NCBI GenBank assembly: GCA_027563935.2
Contig: CM050451.1
Location: 26,861,565 to 26,925,564, forward strand
Direction of reading: 5' to 3'
Source: Costus lasius
Lineage: Eukaryota > Streptophyta > Magnoliopsida > Zingiberales > Costaceae
Length of the DNA stretch: 64,000 nucleotides
Part shown: positions 1-13,041 of the stretch, piece after piece
How the letters are laid out: each line of letters begins with the position of its first letter
Numbering within the stretch: the first letter of the stretch is position 1
Made by a program: the position numbers and the translations under genes
The notes under the pieces: generated by a model
The model's input: only the letters and a program-made list of their open reading frames with translations
Database searches by the model: none
Told to the model about the DNA's origin: nothing

Positions 1-1411
1 GGTTTAGGGAGGGCTAAGATCATGCCAAGTGGGCGGCTAGGATGAAGGAGGTTTGTGGCAAGGAAAGTCTCTAAGACTTTTCCATAAACCTCATTCAACC
101 TATCCTTATTTTCCCTATAGCCATATCAGCCTAAGAGATGCCTTAAAGGCATGCATTCCATCTTAGGAAGAAGGGCTAGGCGCCCTTTACTTCCATAATG
201 AAGCAAAGGCGCCTCCCTCACCCCATTATGCCCTTAGGCGCCAATGGGGTGAGATTTCTCCCCATTATGCCCTTTTAGCCTTTAATCTCTTCATGACAAC
301 TTATTATTGGGCCTCATTGGATAATGAGCTAGCCCAAACTTCATGGTATTGGTTGATTAAGCCATTGGATCCAATCCAATGCAACCCTAATCCAAATGTG
401 ACCAATCTAGGTCAATTTCGGGTCAACCTGCCAAAAATGAAGTTTGGCTCCAATAACTTTCTTCCAACTCATCAGGCCCATTGGCGCTGATGAAATCTTC
501 CAAATGGATCCAAGTTATCCAATAACTTGATCCTAAGGCTTCTGATTAAAGCAACGTCAAGAGTCTATTGCGTGTGACCCCGTAGGATCTATATGACGAT
601 GGCAATGATGTAAACATCATAAGTAGTGAGGGGTATCTAGCAACACATCACTACTACCCATGTCATAGGACTTAAGTCATTATGGCAACAACTCCTAACA
701 AGCAACGAGGATTCCCATTGCATTATAGATCCCTTTGCCTAAACTGATATCCTATCATTGGATTAGTCTCAAGTTTATCAATCCAATGCATTGGTCATGA
801 CTCAACAAGTGTGGCCACACATTCCTGTCATGCACCATTAAGGTGGGGCGCCCCGAATGGATATCATGCTTCCAATGAGGAAGGGGCAAATCCTACTATT
901 GGTCATCTATGTCTCTACATGACTTATGACATGCCCAATGTCAGTCGTTTTTGTCTCCCAATTACGGAGAGACGTAAGACTGTATCAAAGCATACCCATC
1001 ATCAAATCTAGACATGAATACCTCAAGTCTAAGGATCAATGCAAACCTCTTGCATGTGAGATTGACTTGTTGACTAGACAAGTCAATCCTCACGGTGGAT
1101 CACTCCAGTGCATCCAATGCACCTGTATGTCTGCGTTACTATGCCCCGCACCTAACCAGCCCATACACCAGTCTCACATGTACCAAAGCTGTCCCATATC
1201 TGCTAAGGTACCTTGTCTGGGGATAGCTTATGAGAATGGATCCAATCCAAACTCCTGGGACATTATTTATGCAACTCAATACATCAACGCAGGTAGAGAA
1301 GTCTGCAAAATAACGACCATGCCTATATAAAGAGTAATAGTTCTATCAAAGTACATTCAAACAATGTCTGACCATGTCCATACATTGGTCTTTAGGGCAT
1401 ATACACCAACA
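1..1411 (-). repeat. Copia-type LTR, 3' LTR of element (partial)
   Basis: Positions 1-1411 repeat at 6967-8377 with few differences at a constant offset of 6,966 bp, so the two are the LTRs of one element. Read on the minus strand, the LTR starts TGTTGGTGTATATGCCC at 1411. The element's primer site lies beside the right-hand copy, so this left copy is its 3' LTR. About 790 bp of it lies before the window. Small differences between copies (for example near 567, 842 and 1132) indicate some age. Confidence 0.9.
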
Positions 1412-1424
1412 ATCTCCCATTTGC
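1412..1424 (-). other. Polypurine tract of the Copia element
   Basis: On the minus strand the sequence reads CAAATGGGAGAT directly before the TGTTGG start of the 3' LTR. This position and purine content are those of the plus-strand primer of Copia elements. Confidence 0.7.
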
Positions 1425-3600
1425 ACTAAGACCAAGGACAACTGATGTTTAGTCAGTTCCAATGTCTCTAGTATGATCCATTTAGCTTCCGCTGCGCCAG
1501 AGGCTAGGTCAGTGGGTTTTTCCAGATTGCTATCTGTGTTTATTTTAACAAATTTGATCATCATCCTTATTCCTGATCTCTAAGATCAGATGATATGTTG
1601 CAGTACATACTTGAGCATTAAGTTCCTTTTCTTATGCTATGGCCCCAGTAAGAACTATACTGGACCATCAAGCACCATGAACTAAATCAAGTTCAAATGA
1701 ATGAAGCTGCCTCCTTGGCTGCCACAAGGAGCTGCAATGTACTCAGCCTTATTTGTAGAATCTTGTCACTTTGGTTTGCATAATGCTCTTTCAGCACACA
1801 ACACCACAATAAGGCAAAGCGCAAATCCTGGCTGTGATCAATAGTCACTAGACTGGAACGAAGTGTCAGTGTACCCCTGTACAGAAAATTCTTTCTTGTC
1901 TATCACAGACTAGACTCCAATCCTTTATACTTCCCAAGTATATATATAAGGATTGCTTTCACAGCTATCCAGTGTTAAACACTAAGATCTGATTGAAACT
2001 TGCTGGCTATGCTCCAAGCATTTTCCACAAATGGTCTTGAGTATATTATTCAAAACATGATCCATCCTACACACCATGTATCAGGATTTTAGACCCATGT
2101 TATTACTCTCCAGCTGTGTCACAGGACACAACATCTTTGAGAGAGTCAGACCATATCTTCCTGGAAGGTATCAATATTTGGAATCATCCAATATAAACCT
2201 CTCCAGAAACTCTTGGATGAACATAGATTGACTAAAGGGCAATGACTTTCTTGGATCTCTATCTATAGATCCTCATGCCTAGGATGTAGGCATCATTCCT
2301 TAGATCATTCTTCTCGAAATACATATCTTCCTTTTCTTCACCATGTGAAGAGCTGAGATGTCATTCCATGTGAGGAGAATATCATCAATCATCTAGAACA
2401 AGAAATACTATTAAGGTGCTCCCACTGATCTTCTTATAAACACAGGCTCTTTTAAACATGCTTGCATAACACCATGCATATCTTCATGGCCTTGATATGA
2501 AAACCTTCTGGCTATTTCCTTATAGATATCTTTTCAGACGTCCATGCAAGAAAGGCAGTTTTCATAACAACATGCCATAATTGATCATGCAATTATAACA
2601 AGCAGATCCCTAATGGACTTAAAATTCAGCTATTGGTGAAAAATTTCATCATTATCCACCCAGTGGATTTGCCTGAAATTTCTGTTCACTAGCTTGCCTT
2701 TTAAGGTAACAATGTTACCTTCCATGTCTATCTTCCTAGAAGATTTATTTACATCCTGTGGGAATTACCCCTTTGGCAGCTCATCCAAGTCCCAGACTTG
2801 ATTAGCAGACATGGAGTCCATCATGGTTCTCATGGCCCTTAGCCATTTCTTGGAATCTGGTCCACCGACCGCTTCCATTTCCTCATAAGTCTTAGGTTCA
2901 TGCTTGATGAAAAATTCGTCATGCCCAGCATATCGAATCGATCCAGACTTATGTGGTTCCTGTGTTACTTGAACCTTAGGTTGACTTTCAACTTGTATGT
3001 GAGATTTTACTCTCCATTTGTGTCTAATTGTATTGTGGTTGATTCTGGACCTTACCCACTAGCTTCTTTCAAAAGAAACATCTTCTCAAGAGAGACAGCA
3101 GTTTGAGCAACAAATAATTTGTTCTCTTCGGGATAGAATAAGCACTCTACAGTGCACCACAAACACATACTTTTGAATCACTGCACATTACATTCCCAAT
3201 TCCATTGAAGAAATGGGATATTTGCAGTTCGCAACTCAAAAGCTAACTTAGACATTTTCTTATGGAGTGGTAGTACATCTGTTTGCATGGCATCATAGTA
3301 GTATATTTGCATGACTATTCAAAGATGGAACCACGTCCAATGTGTTCCTTTATCTTTCTTTGAAATTCACCACACAGTGGTGTACTAAGTAAGCTGTGAG
3401 ATAACTCCACACTTCTTAGGACAGTCATCAAATTCTCCACTAATCACCTTGATCCAATCAAAGTGCTTTAATAGATCCTTCAATTTGACTCAATACTTCA
3501 TTTGTGAACTTCTTGGATTTTTCCAAAGTTTTTAGGTTGGATAAGGCATACCCACACCTTATGAAGCATGTAACACCTCTTAGTGCTTGTTTATATGGGT
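1412..3600 (-). pseudogene. Decayed Copia pol (integrase remnant, reverse transcriptase, RNase H region)
   Basis: Minus-strand translation gives Copia reverse-transcriptase pieces in the expected order but with stops and frameshifts. Around 2,885-2,770 there is a stretch ending in SANQVWDLDELPKG, the start of the RT domain. Around 2,450-2,390 comes VYKKISGS followed by an eroded catalytic segment. Around 2,283-2,200 is LGMRIYRDRSKK with IALSQ. Next to the polypurine tract (1,564-1,412) a decayed RNase H tail retains NTDSNL, corresponding to the usual TxxNLADPxTK end of pol. The part above 3.0 kb is probably integrase but too eroded to place motifs. It cannot encode a working polyprotein. Confidence 0.75.
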
Positions 3601-4108
3601 CCACATACATTGTTGTGTATTAGATCCAACAAGCCAATAGTCCTTCCACCCTTTATGGTGAAGGCAGCATCTGTCATATTGTTCCTTTGAACTAGGCTCA
3701 CATGTATCATAATCCTGAAAGGACAATGATCCCAATAGTCCATGGACCTTTGGATGTGACCATTGTTCTATGGTTCAAGAGACAATGCTATAAGAGGATG
3801 TTTATTGAATCATTAGATCTGATCTTGTGTCACATATAGAACCACAAACTATTGTCAACTGTATCACTTCAATAGAACATCTCAGAAAATATCATATATT
3901 ATTTTAAACTGAAATCTTTTCAAAAAGGAATGATGTTCTAATACATAAGCTGATACATAATAGCAAAGTTCTATATAAAGTCTTCAAGGCAGTGAGATGA
4001 TATCAACAGTAGCATCCAATGCTCCGTCCATGACCCGAGAGTCGATCCCATCAAGCCTATTCGTCCTACTTCTTTTGAGCTCCTGCACATGTAAAACATA
4101 TGTGAGCC

Positions 4109-4672
4109 TCACATACGGTACCCAGTACCCATGAATAAGAAGTAGACAAAAGACCTCGGTAACACAATACCTGAAGCGGATGGATTACATCCCTTCTTCT
4201 TTGCCATGCTCTTCTTGGCCATTAATCCTCTTCGAAATACCCATGCATTCCCAGTCTTCCGAAGTATTAGCTTCGAAGATACAGAACCATGGTCATTCTC
4301 AGATTCGGGCATACACTCTGAAGATCCAACAGAACTCTCCTGATCATTGTCTATAGAGCATGGTGTGAAGAGACCTTTGAGATGTATGATAAGATCATAA
4401 ATCCCCATCTCATCACATTCAACTTTGACCTCTGGGGTCATGCACTCTAAGACAAGAGCAGTGTACTGTTTGTTATCTTCACAATGTTCAAGATAGACAT
4501 TCCACTCCCAATCATTAGTGAAATACACACTGGGCTGGGATGGAGGTCTTTCAAGAAGATGCACCTTATTCTCTTGTTCCAGTATCTTGGACAAAATCTT
4601 GAACCAATTTGTCCAGTTTGTCCCATCTAACTTATTTTTATAAAGTTTCAATCTTAGATCAGGAGATGTCAT
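4109..4672 (-). pseudogene. Copia gag, N-terminal part
   Basis: An open frame of 187 codons starting at 4672. The segment LDGTNWTNWFKILSKIL (residues about 15-31), followed by a Leu-Leu-Glu-Arg-Pro-Pro run, matches the start of Copia gag polyproteins (LDGxNYxxW, UBN2-type capsid). Gag is the structural shell of the retrotransposon particle. It lies 1.5 kb downstream of the primer site in the element's direction and upstream of the decayed pol, as expected. The last 60 residues look out of frame, and no CCHC zinc knuckle is seen, so it is truncated. Confidence 0.7.
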
Positions 4673-4679
4673 CTACAAT

Positions 4680-6159
4680 AAGCAAATAAGTAAAATAAGT
4701 ACAATGATAAAGCATTTAACAAGGACTTTAAATTAAATGCTATGCTCCCACTACTTCCAAAACAAGTTGAGAACTCTCTAACTCAACATGGAAATAAGTG
4801 AGTAGGATCCTAATTTCACATAAGGTCTCCGCGACTCACGAGGGTGAGTTGAGATGCACAGAGAGTCTCATGCTTCCTTAGGTAGGCATGCCAGCCAATT
4901 GTGCCATGCACAATTCCTCTTAGTTGAGACAGACTAGGCGCCCTGTGTCCAGCGAGGGCTGGATACAACACAAAACCCTATCCTCTCAACAGCTGCCTCC
5001 AGTAATTCATCATGTCAATGACATATGAAAAACCAGTCAAGTCTGGTCCTAACCGTTATGCCCAGGGCCAACAAATTTCCTTGCGAAGGCACGCCCAGGT
5101 TAAAACTAGACTGGGGAAATCATTGTCACCACACACCTTCTAAAGATAAGTGGGTGTGTCCCACGAGGGTGGGAAACAGTTCACAACACCACCGATCGAT
5201 AGTTTGATGAGGGCTACGCGTTAGAAGGCTATCGACTTGATATTGTATTGAGAGTTTTTGCATGTTTGTTTTATTCTTTTCTAGCATGCAGTTTTCCTAT
5301 GGTTATGGCAGCAAAGGAAAAACATCACAGGCATGCTATGGACAGAATAATAAACCATCACAGGCATGCTAGTTTGGTCGATATGGTCATAGCCCTTTTC
5401 ATACATAACTTGTCACGAGCCATGTGACATGTTATCGCACATCCAAGGGTTGCGAGTCCCTAAAGCAGATCAGCCCATGCCAGAAGCCGAAAGCATATGT
5501 CCTTCCTTCAGCCGCAAGTCCATCACCACACTTCCAAAGCTGGCGCCACTTCTGACTTCGATTGAAGAAGACTCCTTGTTGTCAAGATGAAGCCTTAACC
5601 TATCATATAATTCTACATCTATTCTAAACAAGATGAAAAATTCTTTACAACAAGATAGGGAGAGAACCACACGCAGGTGGAAAGAGATTTTACAAGCATT
5701 CATCACAAGTGGAAACATGCTTCCACATCACAACACAGGAGGGCACTCGCTATGACCATATCAACCCAATCAAGTGGCGCATGTAAAAAAATTTGAAAAT
5801 CCGGAAAAATCAAATTTTAGCACCTTATGCGCCAACATTATCCAAAGCACTCTCTTAACCAAATTTATGCCAAAATTTAGATCAAGTTCCATGATGATTT
5901 CATAGACCCTATCGGCTGGCAGTTTTGTCAGATCAAGAGACCCGGCCAGTCCGAAGACACAATGCCCATCCTACTTAACAAAACCTACGTGCGCCTTTGG
6001 TCTTAAATCAATCATGAACACAATCAAATTTCGGCCATAAAGTTGAGAAGAGAAGATTGGATGAAAAACGCTTTCTAAGTGAAACGCGCATGGATAGAAG
6101 AAAAATTTTTCAAAAATTTTTCACACAAGCAAACGTACACCTTGTGTTTCTCGCAAGTA
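4680..6159 (-). mobile_element. Copia 5' untranslated leader, no gene seen
   Basis: The stretch between the primer site and gag. Short open frames on either strand have no recognisable domain. It contains the transition from leader to gag and many stops; I see no host gene here. Confidence 0.5.
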
Positions 6160-6171
6160 GCTCTGATACCA
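6160..6171 (-). other. Primer binding site (initiator tRNA-Met type)
   Basis: Minus strand reads TGGTATCAGAGC, the sequence complementary to the 3' end of plant initiator tRNA-Met used by most Copia elements. It lies one base from the end of the LTR (6173) and fixes the element's orientation as minus. Confidence 0.92.
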
Positions 6172-6172
6172 C

Positions 6173-8377
6173 TATTAGGGAATACCGGGTGTAATTTAAA
6201 ATTTTGCAGTCCCAGGATGTAGCGGAAGAATCATTACACCCGAAACATATTCCGTTCCCAAGGATCCATGCGAGAGAGAAGACACAAGGATGTGTTAGAG
6301 ATGTACCTCTTTTGCTTGTCTAGATGTCGAAGCCATGTTGAAGGCGCCCAAGTGTTCGCCCTCCACAAGTATCCACGCGTCGACCGTCTCAACGTTGCTC
6401 CCTTCCACGCTCGGTGCTAGCCTCGGGAAGAGAATCAAGCCTTATCACTCTCTTCAAATCTTGTGCCACCTCCAAGGTAGAAGCGCGAAGAAGAGATGAG
6501 GAAGATGATGATGCGCCAAGTACTTCCTTCCTCTTCTTTACATGCGCCACCTTCAAGCAAGATGCGCCTATGGCCAAGGAACGAAGAGGTCTTGTGGCAA
6601 GGAGAGCCACCAAGCACTAAGAGTCCTTGCACCAAGAAGAGATGGAGACGATGAAGAACTTACGGTTCCAAGGAAGAAGGAGATTGCGCTCCTTGATGAA
6701 GAAGGAGAGCTCCAAGCTCTCAAGTTGTTGCCACCCCAAGCTTCCAATTCTCTCCAAGAGATGTCGCCACCAAGCCCTTCTCCAAGTTACATCAAGAGGT
6801 GAAGAAGGAGAAGAAGGCTTGCGGCTTCAAGGAGGAAGAAGGGTTGCGCCACCTTCAAGTTGTCACCCTTTGCCCTTGCTCACGCCTCTCTATATGTCTT
6901 CACGCCTCCAAGGAGTTAACCTATTTTGAGGGGGCGACTAGGGTCTTATTTATAAGGGCAAGAGGCGGTTTAGGGAGGGCTAAGATCATGCCAAGTGGGC
7001 GGCTAGGATGAAGGAGGTTTGTGGCAAGGAAAGTCTCCAAGACTTTTCCATAAACCTCATTCAACCTATCCTTATTTGCCCTATAGCCATATCAGCCCAA
7101 GAGATGCCTTAAAGGCATGCATTCCATCTTAGGAAGAAGGGCTAGGCGCCCTTTACTTCCATAATGAAGCAAAGGCGCCTCCCTCACCCCATTATGCCCT
7201 TAGGCGCCAATGGGGTGAGATTTCTCCCCATTATGCCCTTTTAGCCTTTAATCTCTTCATGACAACTTATTATTGGGCCTCATTGGATAATGAGCTAGCC
7301 CAAACTTCATGGTATTGGTTGATTAAGCCATTGGATCCAATCCAATGCAATCCTAATCCAAATGTGACCAATCTAGGTCAATTTCGGGTCAACCTGCCAA
7401 AAATGAAGTTTGGCTCCAATAACTTTCTTCCAACTCATCAGGCCCATTGGCGCTGATGAAATCTTCCAAATGGATCCAAGTTATCCAATAACTTGATCCT
7501 AAGGCTTCTGATTAAAGCAACGTCAATAGTCTATTGCGTGTGACCCCGTAGGATCCATATGACGATGGCAATGATGTAAACATCATAAGTAGTGAGGGGT
7601 ATCTAGCAACACATCACTACTACCCATGTCATAGGACTTAAGTCATTATGGCAACAACTCCTAACAAGCAACGAGGATTCACATTGCATTATAGATCCCT
7701 TTGCCTAAACTGATATCCTATCATTGGATTAGTCTCAAGTTTATCAATCCAATGCATTGGTCATGACTCAACAAGTGTGGCCACACATTCCTGTCATGCA
7801 CCAATAAGGTGGGCCGCCCCGAGTGGATATCATGCTTCCAATGAGGAAGGGGCAAATCCTACTATTGGCCATCCATGTCTCTACATGACTTATGACATGC
7901 CCAATGTCAGTCGTTTTTGTCTCCCAATTACGGAGAGACATAAGACTGTATCAAAGCATACCCATCATCAAATCTAGACATGAATACCTCAAGTCTAAGG
8001 ATCAATGCAAACCTCTTGCATGTGAGATTGACTTGTTGACTAGACAAGTCAATCCTCATGGTGGATCACTCCAGTGCATCCAATGCACCTGTATGTCTGT
8101 GTTACTGTGCCCCGCACCTAACCAGCCCATACACCAGTCTCACATGTACCAAAGCTGTCCCATATCTGCTAAGGTACCTTGTCTGGGGATAGCTTATGAG
8201 AATGGATCCAATCCAAACTCCTGAGACATTATTTATGCAACTCAATACATCAACGCAGGTAGAGAAGTCTGCAAAATAACGACCATGCCTATATAAAGAG
8301 TAATAGTTCTATCAAAGTACATTCAAACAATGCCTGACCATGTCCATACATTGGTCTTTAGGGCATATACACCAACA
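6173..8377 (-). repeat. Copia-type LTR, 5' LTR (complete, 2,205 bp)
   Basis: Complete copy of the LTR, from TGTTGG at 8377 (minus strand) to CCTAATA at 6173, next to the tRNA-Met primer site. Its first half in plus coordinates (6,390-6,960) is purine-biased and gives several overlapping short frames on both strands that are composition artefacts. The flanking five bases on the right are ATACT (8378-8382); their partner would lie left of the window. Confidence 0.9.
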
Positions 8378-8510
8378 ATACTAGTCTCACATGCACCAAA
8401 GTTGCCTCTTATCTACTAAGGTACTTTGACTAGGGGACTAAATTACGAGATTAGATAAAATCAATCTCCAAGGACATTACTATATTATTTTGCAAGTGTA
8501 ACAAACAACA
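8378..8510 (-). repeat. Older, diverged fragment of the same LTR family
   Basis: Sequence from about 8,383 resembles the internal LTR stretch near 8,130-8,240 (shared words TCTCACATG, CACCAAAG, CTAAGGTAC) but with many substitutions. The Copia element therefore seems to have inserted beside or inside an older relative. Confidence 0.55.
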
Positions 8511-9289
8511 TAATAACACTAGTGCCTTTGTTATTCAAATGAATTAAATGAACATGATACAAATAATTGATCTTCAAGGTACACACTAATACAAGAAACT
8601 TATTATTGGGGAATATTCAGAGCATGAAGTGTAATTAGATCAATTTTTTTATATTAGGGATCATCAATTGGGAGAATTTATTGTTGACTTAGAATAATCA
8701 AAATAAAGTATCCAGGCTTTGTTAAGATAATTCTAAATTGGTAATATATGTATGATTACAACTTGTATCATGAACGATTATTATCCTTAAATATAGAAGT
8801 GATTTCAAATGTCCAACCAATAACCAATGAAATATAGTATAATGAATCCATCGAATGCTTGGGAAAAGGCATGAAACAAATTCAAAAACAAGTAGTCAGA
8901 ACAAAAGAAGTGATACTGAGAGCATTTGCTCTATATGTGCAAATAGAACTCAAACAAATCTTTTCCAAGGAATAGAACATGAACCTAAAAGAGTTGAAAG
9001 GGCCCATTTAGGAATGTTCCCTCCTCTCCTCCTTCCTTTCGCCATGAGTTTTAAGGAGAGTCTCCAAGGCTTGGGTCCTTGCTTTTGAGGCTAGCACAAC
9101 GCACGAATAAGGTAATCTCTAAGAGGTTGTTATATGGATACCAGTAGAGAGTAAACACTTGAGTACCTATAACTTGTCAGCTAGTAACCTTAAGTATGCT
9201 ACAAAGGTATAATTCCTATCATGCTCTTTGAGTCATGTCTCACATAGATTATTGTATATACACATCATGTTTATTATGTAACATATGCT
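8511..9289. other. Intergenic, no gene recognised
   Basis: AT-rich sequence with no convincing reading frame, repeat unit or transposon end. A 77-codon frame at 8,855-9,088 (plus) shows no domain and is not called. Confidence 0.4.
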
Positions 9290-9960
9290 ATTAATGGGAA
9301 CAGGGAGCTAGGAGTGGGAGCAGGAGCAGACAATAGGCTGGGAGCAGGGAGCAGCAGTTGGAGTTGCGTCGGATGGTGATCAGATGGTTGAGGTGGGTCA
9401 CTGGAGCTGGGAGGCAGAGGAGCTGTAGTGGAGCTGGGAGCAGGAGCAGGAGCAGGAGTAAGCGGTAGGCTGGGAGCAGGGAGCAAGAGTTGGAGCTGCG
9501 GTGGCTGGAGTAGGCGGAGTTGGAGCTAGTGTTGGAGCTGGGAGGCGGCAGATTTGGAGCAGGGAGCTCGGAGTGGGAGCTGGAGTGGGCGGAGCTTACC
9601 TAGAGCAGGAAGGTGGCGGAGCTGGACCTGTCAGCTGGATCTGGTCATGCAGTAGAGCTGGATCTAGACCCAGAGGCAGAGGAGGAGGTCAGCGGAGCTA
9701 GATCTGGTCGCAGAGGTGGAGGAGGAGGTTAGTGAGGTGCTGGAGAAGACGAGGCATGGGAAGTGAATGAGTTGTGGAAGATCTAGATGCAGAGGCGCTG
9801 CTCATCGAGGCTGCAATGGAGATCGGCAAGGAGCAAGAAGTCGGCGAGGCGGCGGAGGTTGGCGATCGGTGAGGTGCTGTAGGTCGGCGAGGAGCAGGAT
9901 CGGCAAGGCAGTAGTTCGGCATTGCTGTGTTCATGTGACGAGGGGGCGCTAGAAGCATGC
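9290..9960. repeat. Purine-rich imperfect repeat (GGAGCTGGGAGCAGGAGC-like)
   Basis: Degenerate repetition of GGAGCTGGGAG, AGCAGGAGCAGG and GGCGGAG words on the plus strand, with strong purine skew. It yields Gly/Arg-rich frames on plus and Pro/Ser-rich frames on minus, which are composition effects. There is no start context or domain that would support a gene. Confidence 0.7.
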
Positions 9961-10330
9961 GACTTTGGGGCGTGAGAAGCAGGCAACAGGCTGATTCTCT
10001 GGGGCAGCTATTTTCTGCTTGTGTGCCAAGCAGAATCAGCCTCAAATGATCAAAGATCAACTATTTCTGCTGGCCGTACCCACTTGCCCCAAACTGGCCC
10101 ATAACCATTTGGGTCAATTTTGCCTCATGCAAGGTTGCAAATGATTAGATAATTCAATCTAGTTATTTCAAACTATTTAATGGGGGCCTTGGTTAATTGA
10201 AGCGCCTCGCTCTTCTTTTAAATTTGTACCAACATAATACGAAAGCAATTTAAGGACTCTTGGCTATAAAAATTTTGTGTGAATTTACTTTAATTAATAA
10301 TAATAATAATAATTAGATGTTGCGAAAAAC

Positions 10331-11296
10331 CTATTTAAACTGAAAATGTATCTTTTGGCTAAAGCCCGCATTCACACAGCCGTTAAATTCTGTTCAAACT
10401 ACAAGTAATTATAATAGAAAAATATAGAAAAAAAAAATGTAATTTCAAATACCTCTACAAGAGAAGACCATGTAGTGTTATGCCCTGAGAGCCATCGAAG
10501 TCCATACCGGGAATTCCGCCCTCAGGATATAACAATCCGTATATGTTAGACAACCCAAAACCTAAGAATGTATGAAAAAGATAATATATAAACAAAAGAC
10601 TGACTAAACAGCCACCAAATATCTGATATATAGAATATTAAAACAAGATCGACGCAACGATCAACAAAGTCAGCTGGTCCAAGACCAGCATACAAATCAT
10701 CAGAACAACATAATACAATAACAAAATAAACATATACAAAACTAACCCACCTTGACTCATGGTCAATGACAACTATCTATCTATCCTGCTCCGGATAGAG
10801 CCGCGCCCAAACCCTATTTAAATTAAAAATGTATCTTTTAGTTGAAGCCAACATTCACACCGCTGTAAATTCCATTCAAACTGCAAGTAATTATAATAGA
10901 AAAATATAGAAAAAAAAACGTAATTGGCAAATCCCTCTATAAGAGAAGACCATGTAGTGTTACTCCTTGAGAGCTACCTGGGCCCACACTAGGAATCCCG
11001 CCCTTAGATACAACAATCTGTATGTATGAGATAGCCCAAAACCCAATAATATACGGAAAAGATAATATATAAACATGTAGCTGACTAGATGGCCACCAAA
11101 TATCTAAAATATAAAATATCAAAACAAGATAAGCACAACAGTCAACAAAATCAAATGGCCCGAGACCAGTATACAGAGCATCAGAACAACATAATACAAT
11201 AACAATATAAACAGATATAAAACTAACCCACCTCCACTCGTGGTCAATGACAACTATCTATCTATAATGCTCTGGATGGAGCCACACCCAAACCTG
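10331..11296. repeat. Tandem duplication, two copies of a 483-bp unit
   Basis: 10,331-10,813 and 10,814-11,296 align at a constant offset of 483 bp. Shared landmarks include CTATTTAAA at each start, a stretch ending GAAGACCATGTAGTGTTA (about 10,462 and 10,945), and CAATGACAACTATCTATC near each end. Copies differ at many positions, so the duplication is old. The unit has no open frame of note and is probably non-coding retroelement sequence. Confidence 0.85.
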
Positions 11297-13041
11297 GAGG
11301 CAAGACAATAGTTGTTAGCCAAAAGGGCTAAGTAGAAAATAATAGTAATATGGTACATGATCCAAGTAATGAAGTTTTCAATTAACACAAGCACAAATCC
11401 ACATGACCCTCGCATAACTAATCTAAAATACATCATCAACGTAAGTGTCCCACAGAGAATAAAAATCTAGGAGCTAATATAAAATGGTCTGAGACCCGTA
11501 ACTCTATGATAGAGTAGTCCCTATTAACAACTCCCTGAGTAGTAGAGATGACGTTTCGTCGACAGCTCACTAGTGTAGCGTCCTACACTCATTTAATCCG
11601 TTGCGCCAAAGCAACTATCGGGGTGATAATAAAATATGAGACCTCAATCCCTAGGTCAATTGACTATCTCAGTCCTGGCACCGGTACCTCATCCGTCAAC
11701 TAGATCTACACAGGCGATCACATAACATCTCATAAAATAACACATAGTAATACAAGGTACACTGCGATGTCTTGTTCTAGATATCCAACCCTCAATATAC
11801 ACATATCAACATTATGATAAGTAACTCATATGCAAATCACAACCTAGCGATTCTACGTCACATGCACACACAACATCAGATCCAATAGATAGAGACTGAG
11901 CACAAAGATAACATAATACTAATCAACAATAACAAGTAACAACAAGAATGTGTAGCTAATTTACACATGCAATTAACACCGTAACAAAGGAATAAGGTAG
12001 GATCTCTACCTCAAAACAATAGAAGTAACTACTCTATGATCCAATAACTACATGAATCCAATCAACAAGTCATAGGCAAGATAATTATCATGTAAGTCAA
12101 CGGATCTTATTTTAACTCATTTTATTATTATCACTATATCATGTTAATCCATTTCATTAAGTTGTTTTATCCAGTTCTAAAATATTTAATAAACATTTGT
12201 TTAACACATAAAGCAGGTATCACTATTCCATTTGGCATGCATTTGTGTAAAATGTATGAAATCCATAATATGTGGGTACTAACCTCGTCCGCAACCTACA
12301 TGCGAACACAAACACCATGCAGTTTTCAAAATACCAAGAATAGCCTCATGCATGCAAACTGAGGCATAAATGCACACGCTAGAGTTTGCCAGAATAGTAC
12401 TTCATCGGAGTGCCACCACCGGAACTTCGTCGAAGCACCTCGAACACGTTGAAAGTTGAAGAAACACTCGTCGTACACCGCTGCAACTCATATGCGTCTC
12501 CAAAGCAAGTAGCGCTGTTGGAATCACTAATTGACACACCTTCATCCAAACCCTACTTCGTCAGATGAAACAGCAAGGGGGAAACAACGGCTCAAAGCTA
12601 AAGCAAGCCATCAGACCAAAAGAGAAGATTGACATTGCTCGAAGAGAAGCATACACTCAGGGTTGAAAGCTATGCATGTGCAAAAGCTCGCACTTGACAT
12701 TAGAAGAAATCGAGAACGAGGAAAGAAAATGGTGCTAAAAATCACTACCAGAGGCTCAAACCTATCGTCACTAACACAAGAACTCATCGGACATCAACCA
12801 AGCTCATCAAACGTAGGGTCGAAGAGAAGATGAGAACGATCGTTGGTTTGAAAAAGGAGCACCAGCAGGAGGTTCACGAGCGAAAGAGAGATAGGAAAAG
12901 AGAGATTGGATGAGACAACATAGAGTAAAACAGAGATTGGGAGAGAAATTGTGTGAGACAGCACGTGCTCATCCAATCTATTTATTTATTTCTCTCTCTA
13001 GTTCACGGGCATAATAGGTAACAGGTAAGTTGACTGATTAA
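11297..13041. other. Gene-free stretch, probably retroelement non-coding DNA
   Basis: No coding frame with a domain was found. The composition resembles an LTR or untranslated region, but no second copy or TG...CA ends could be paired in the window. Confidence 0.35.

Noticed and set aside
6389..7011. Several overlapping 70-100 codon frames on both strands
   Set aside because: They lie in the purine-biased half of the Copia LTR, have no domain, and are explained by composition.
9274..10060. Gly/Arg-rich and Pro/Ser-rich frames of 60-120 codons
   Set aside because: They arise from the GGAGCTGGGAG repeat, lack splice or start context, and look like repeat translation.
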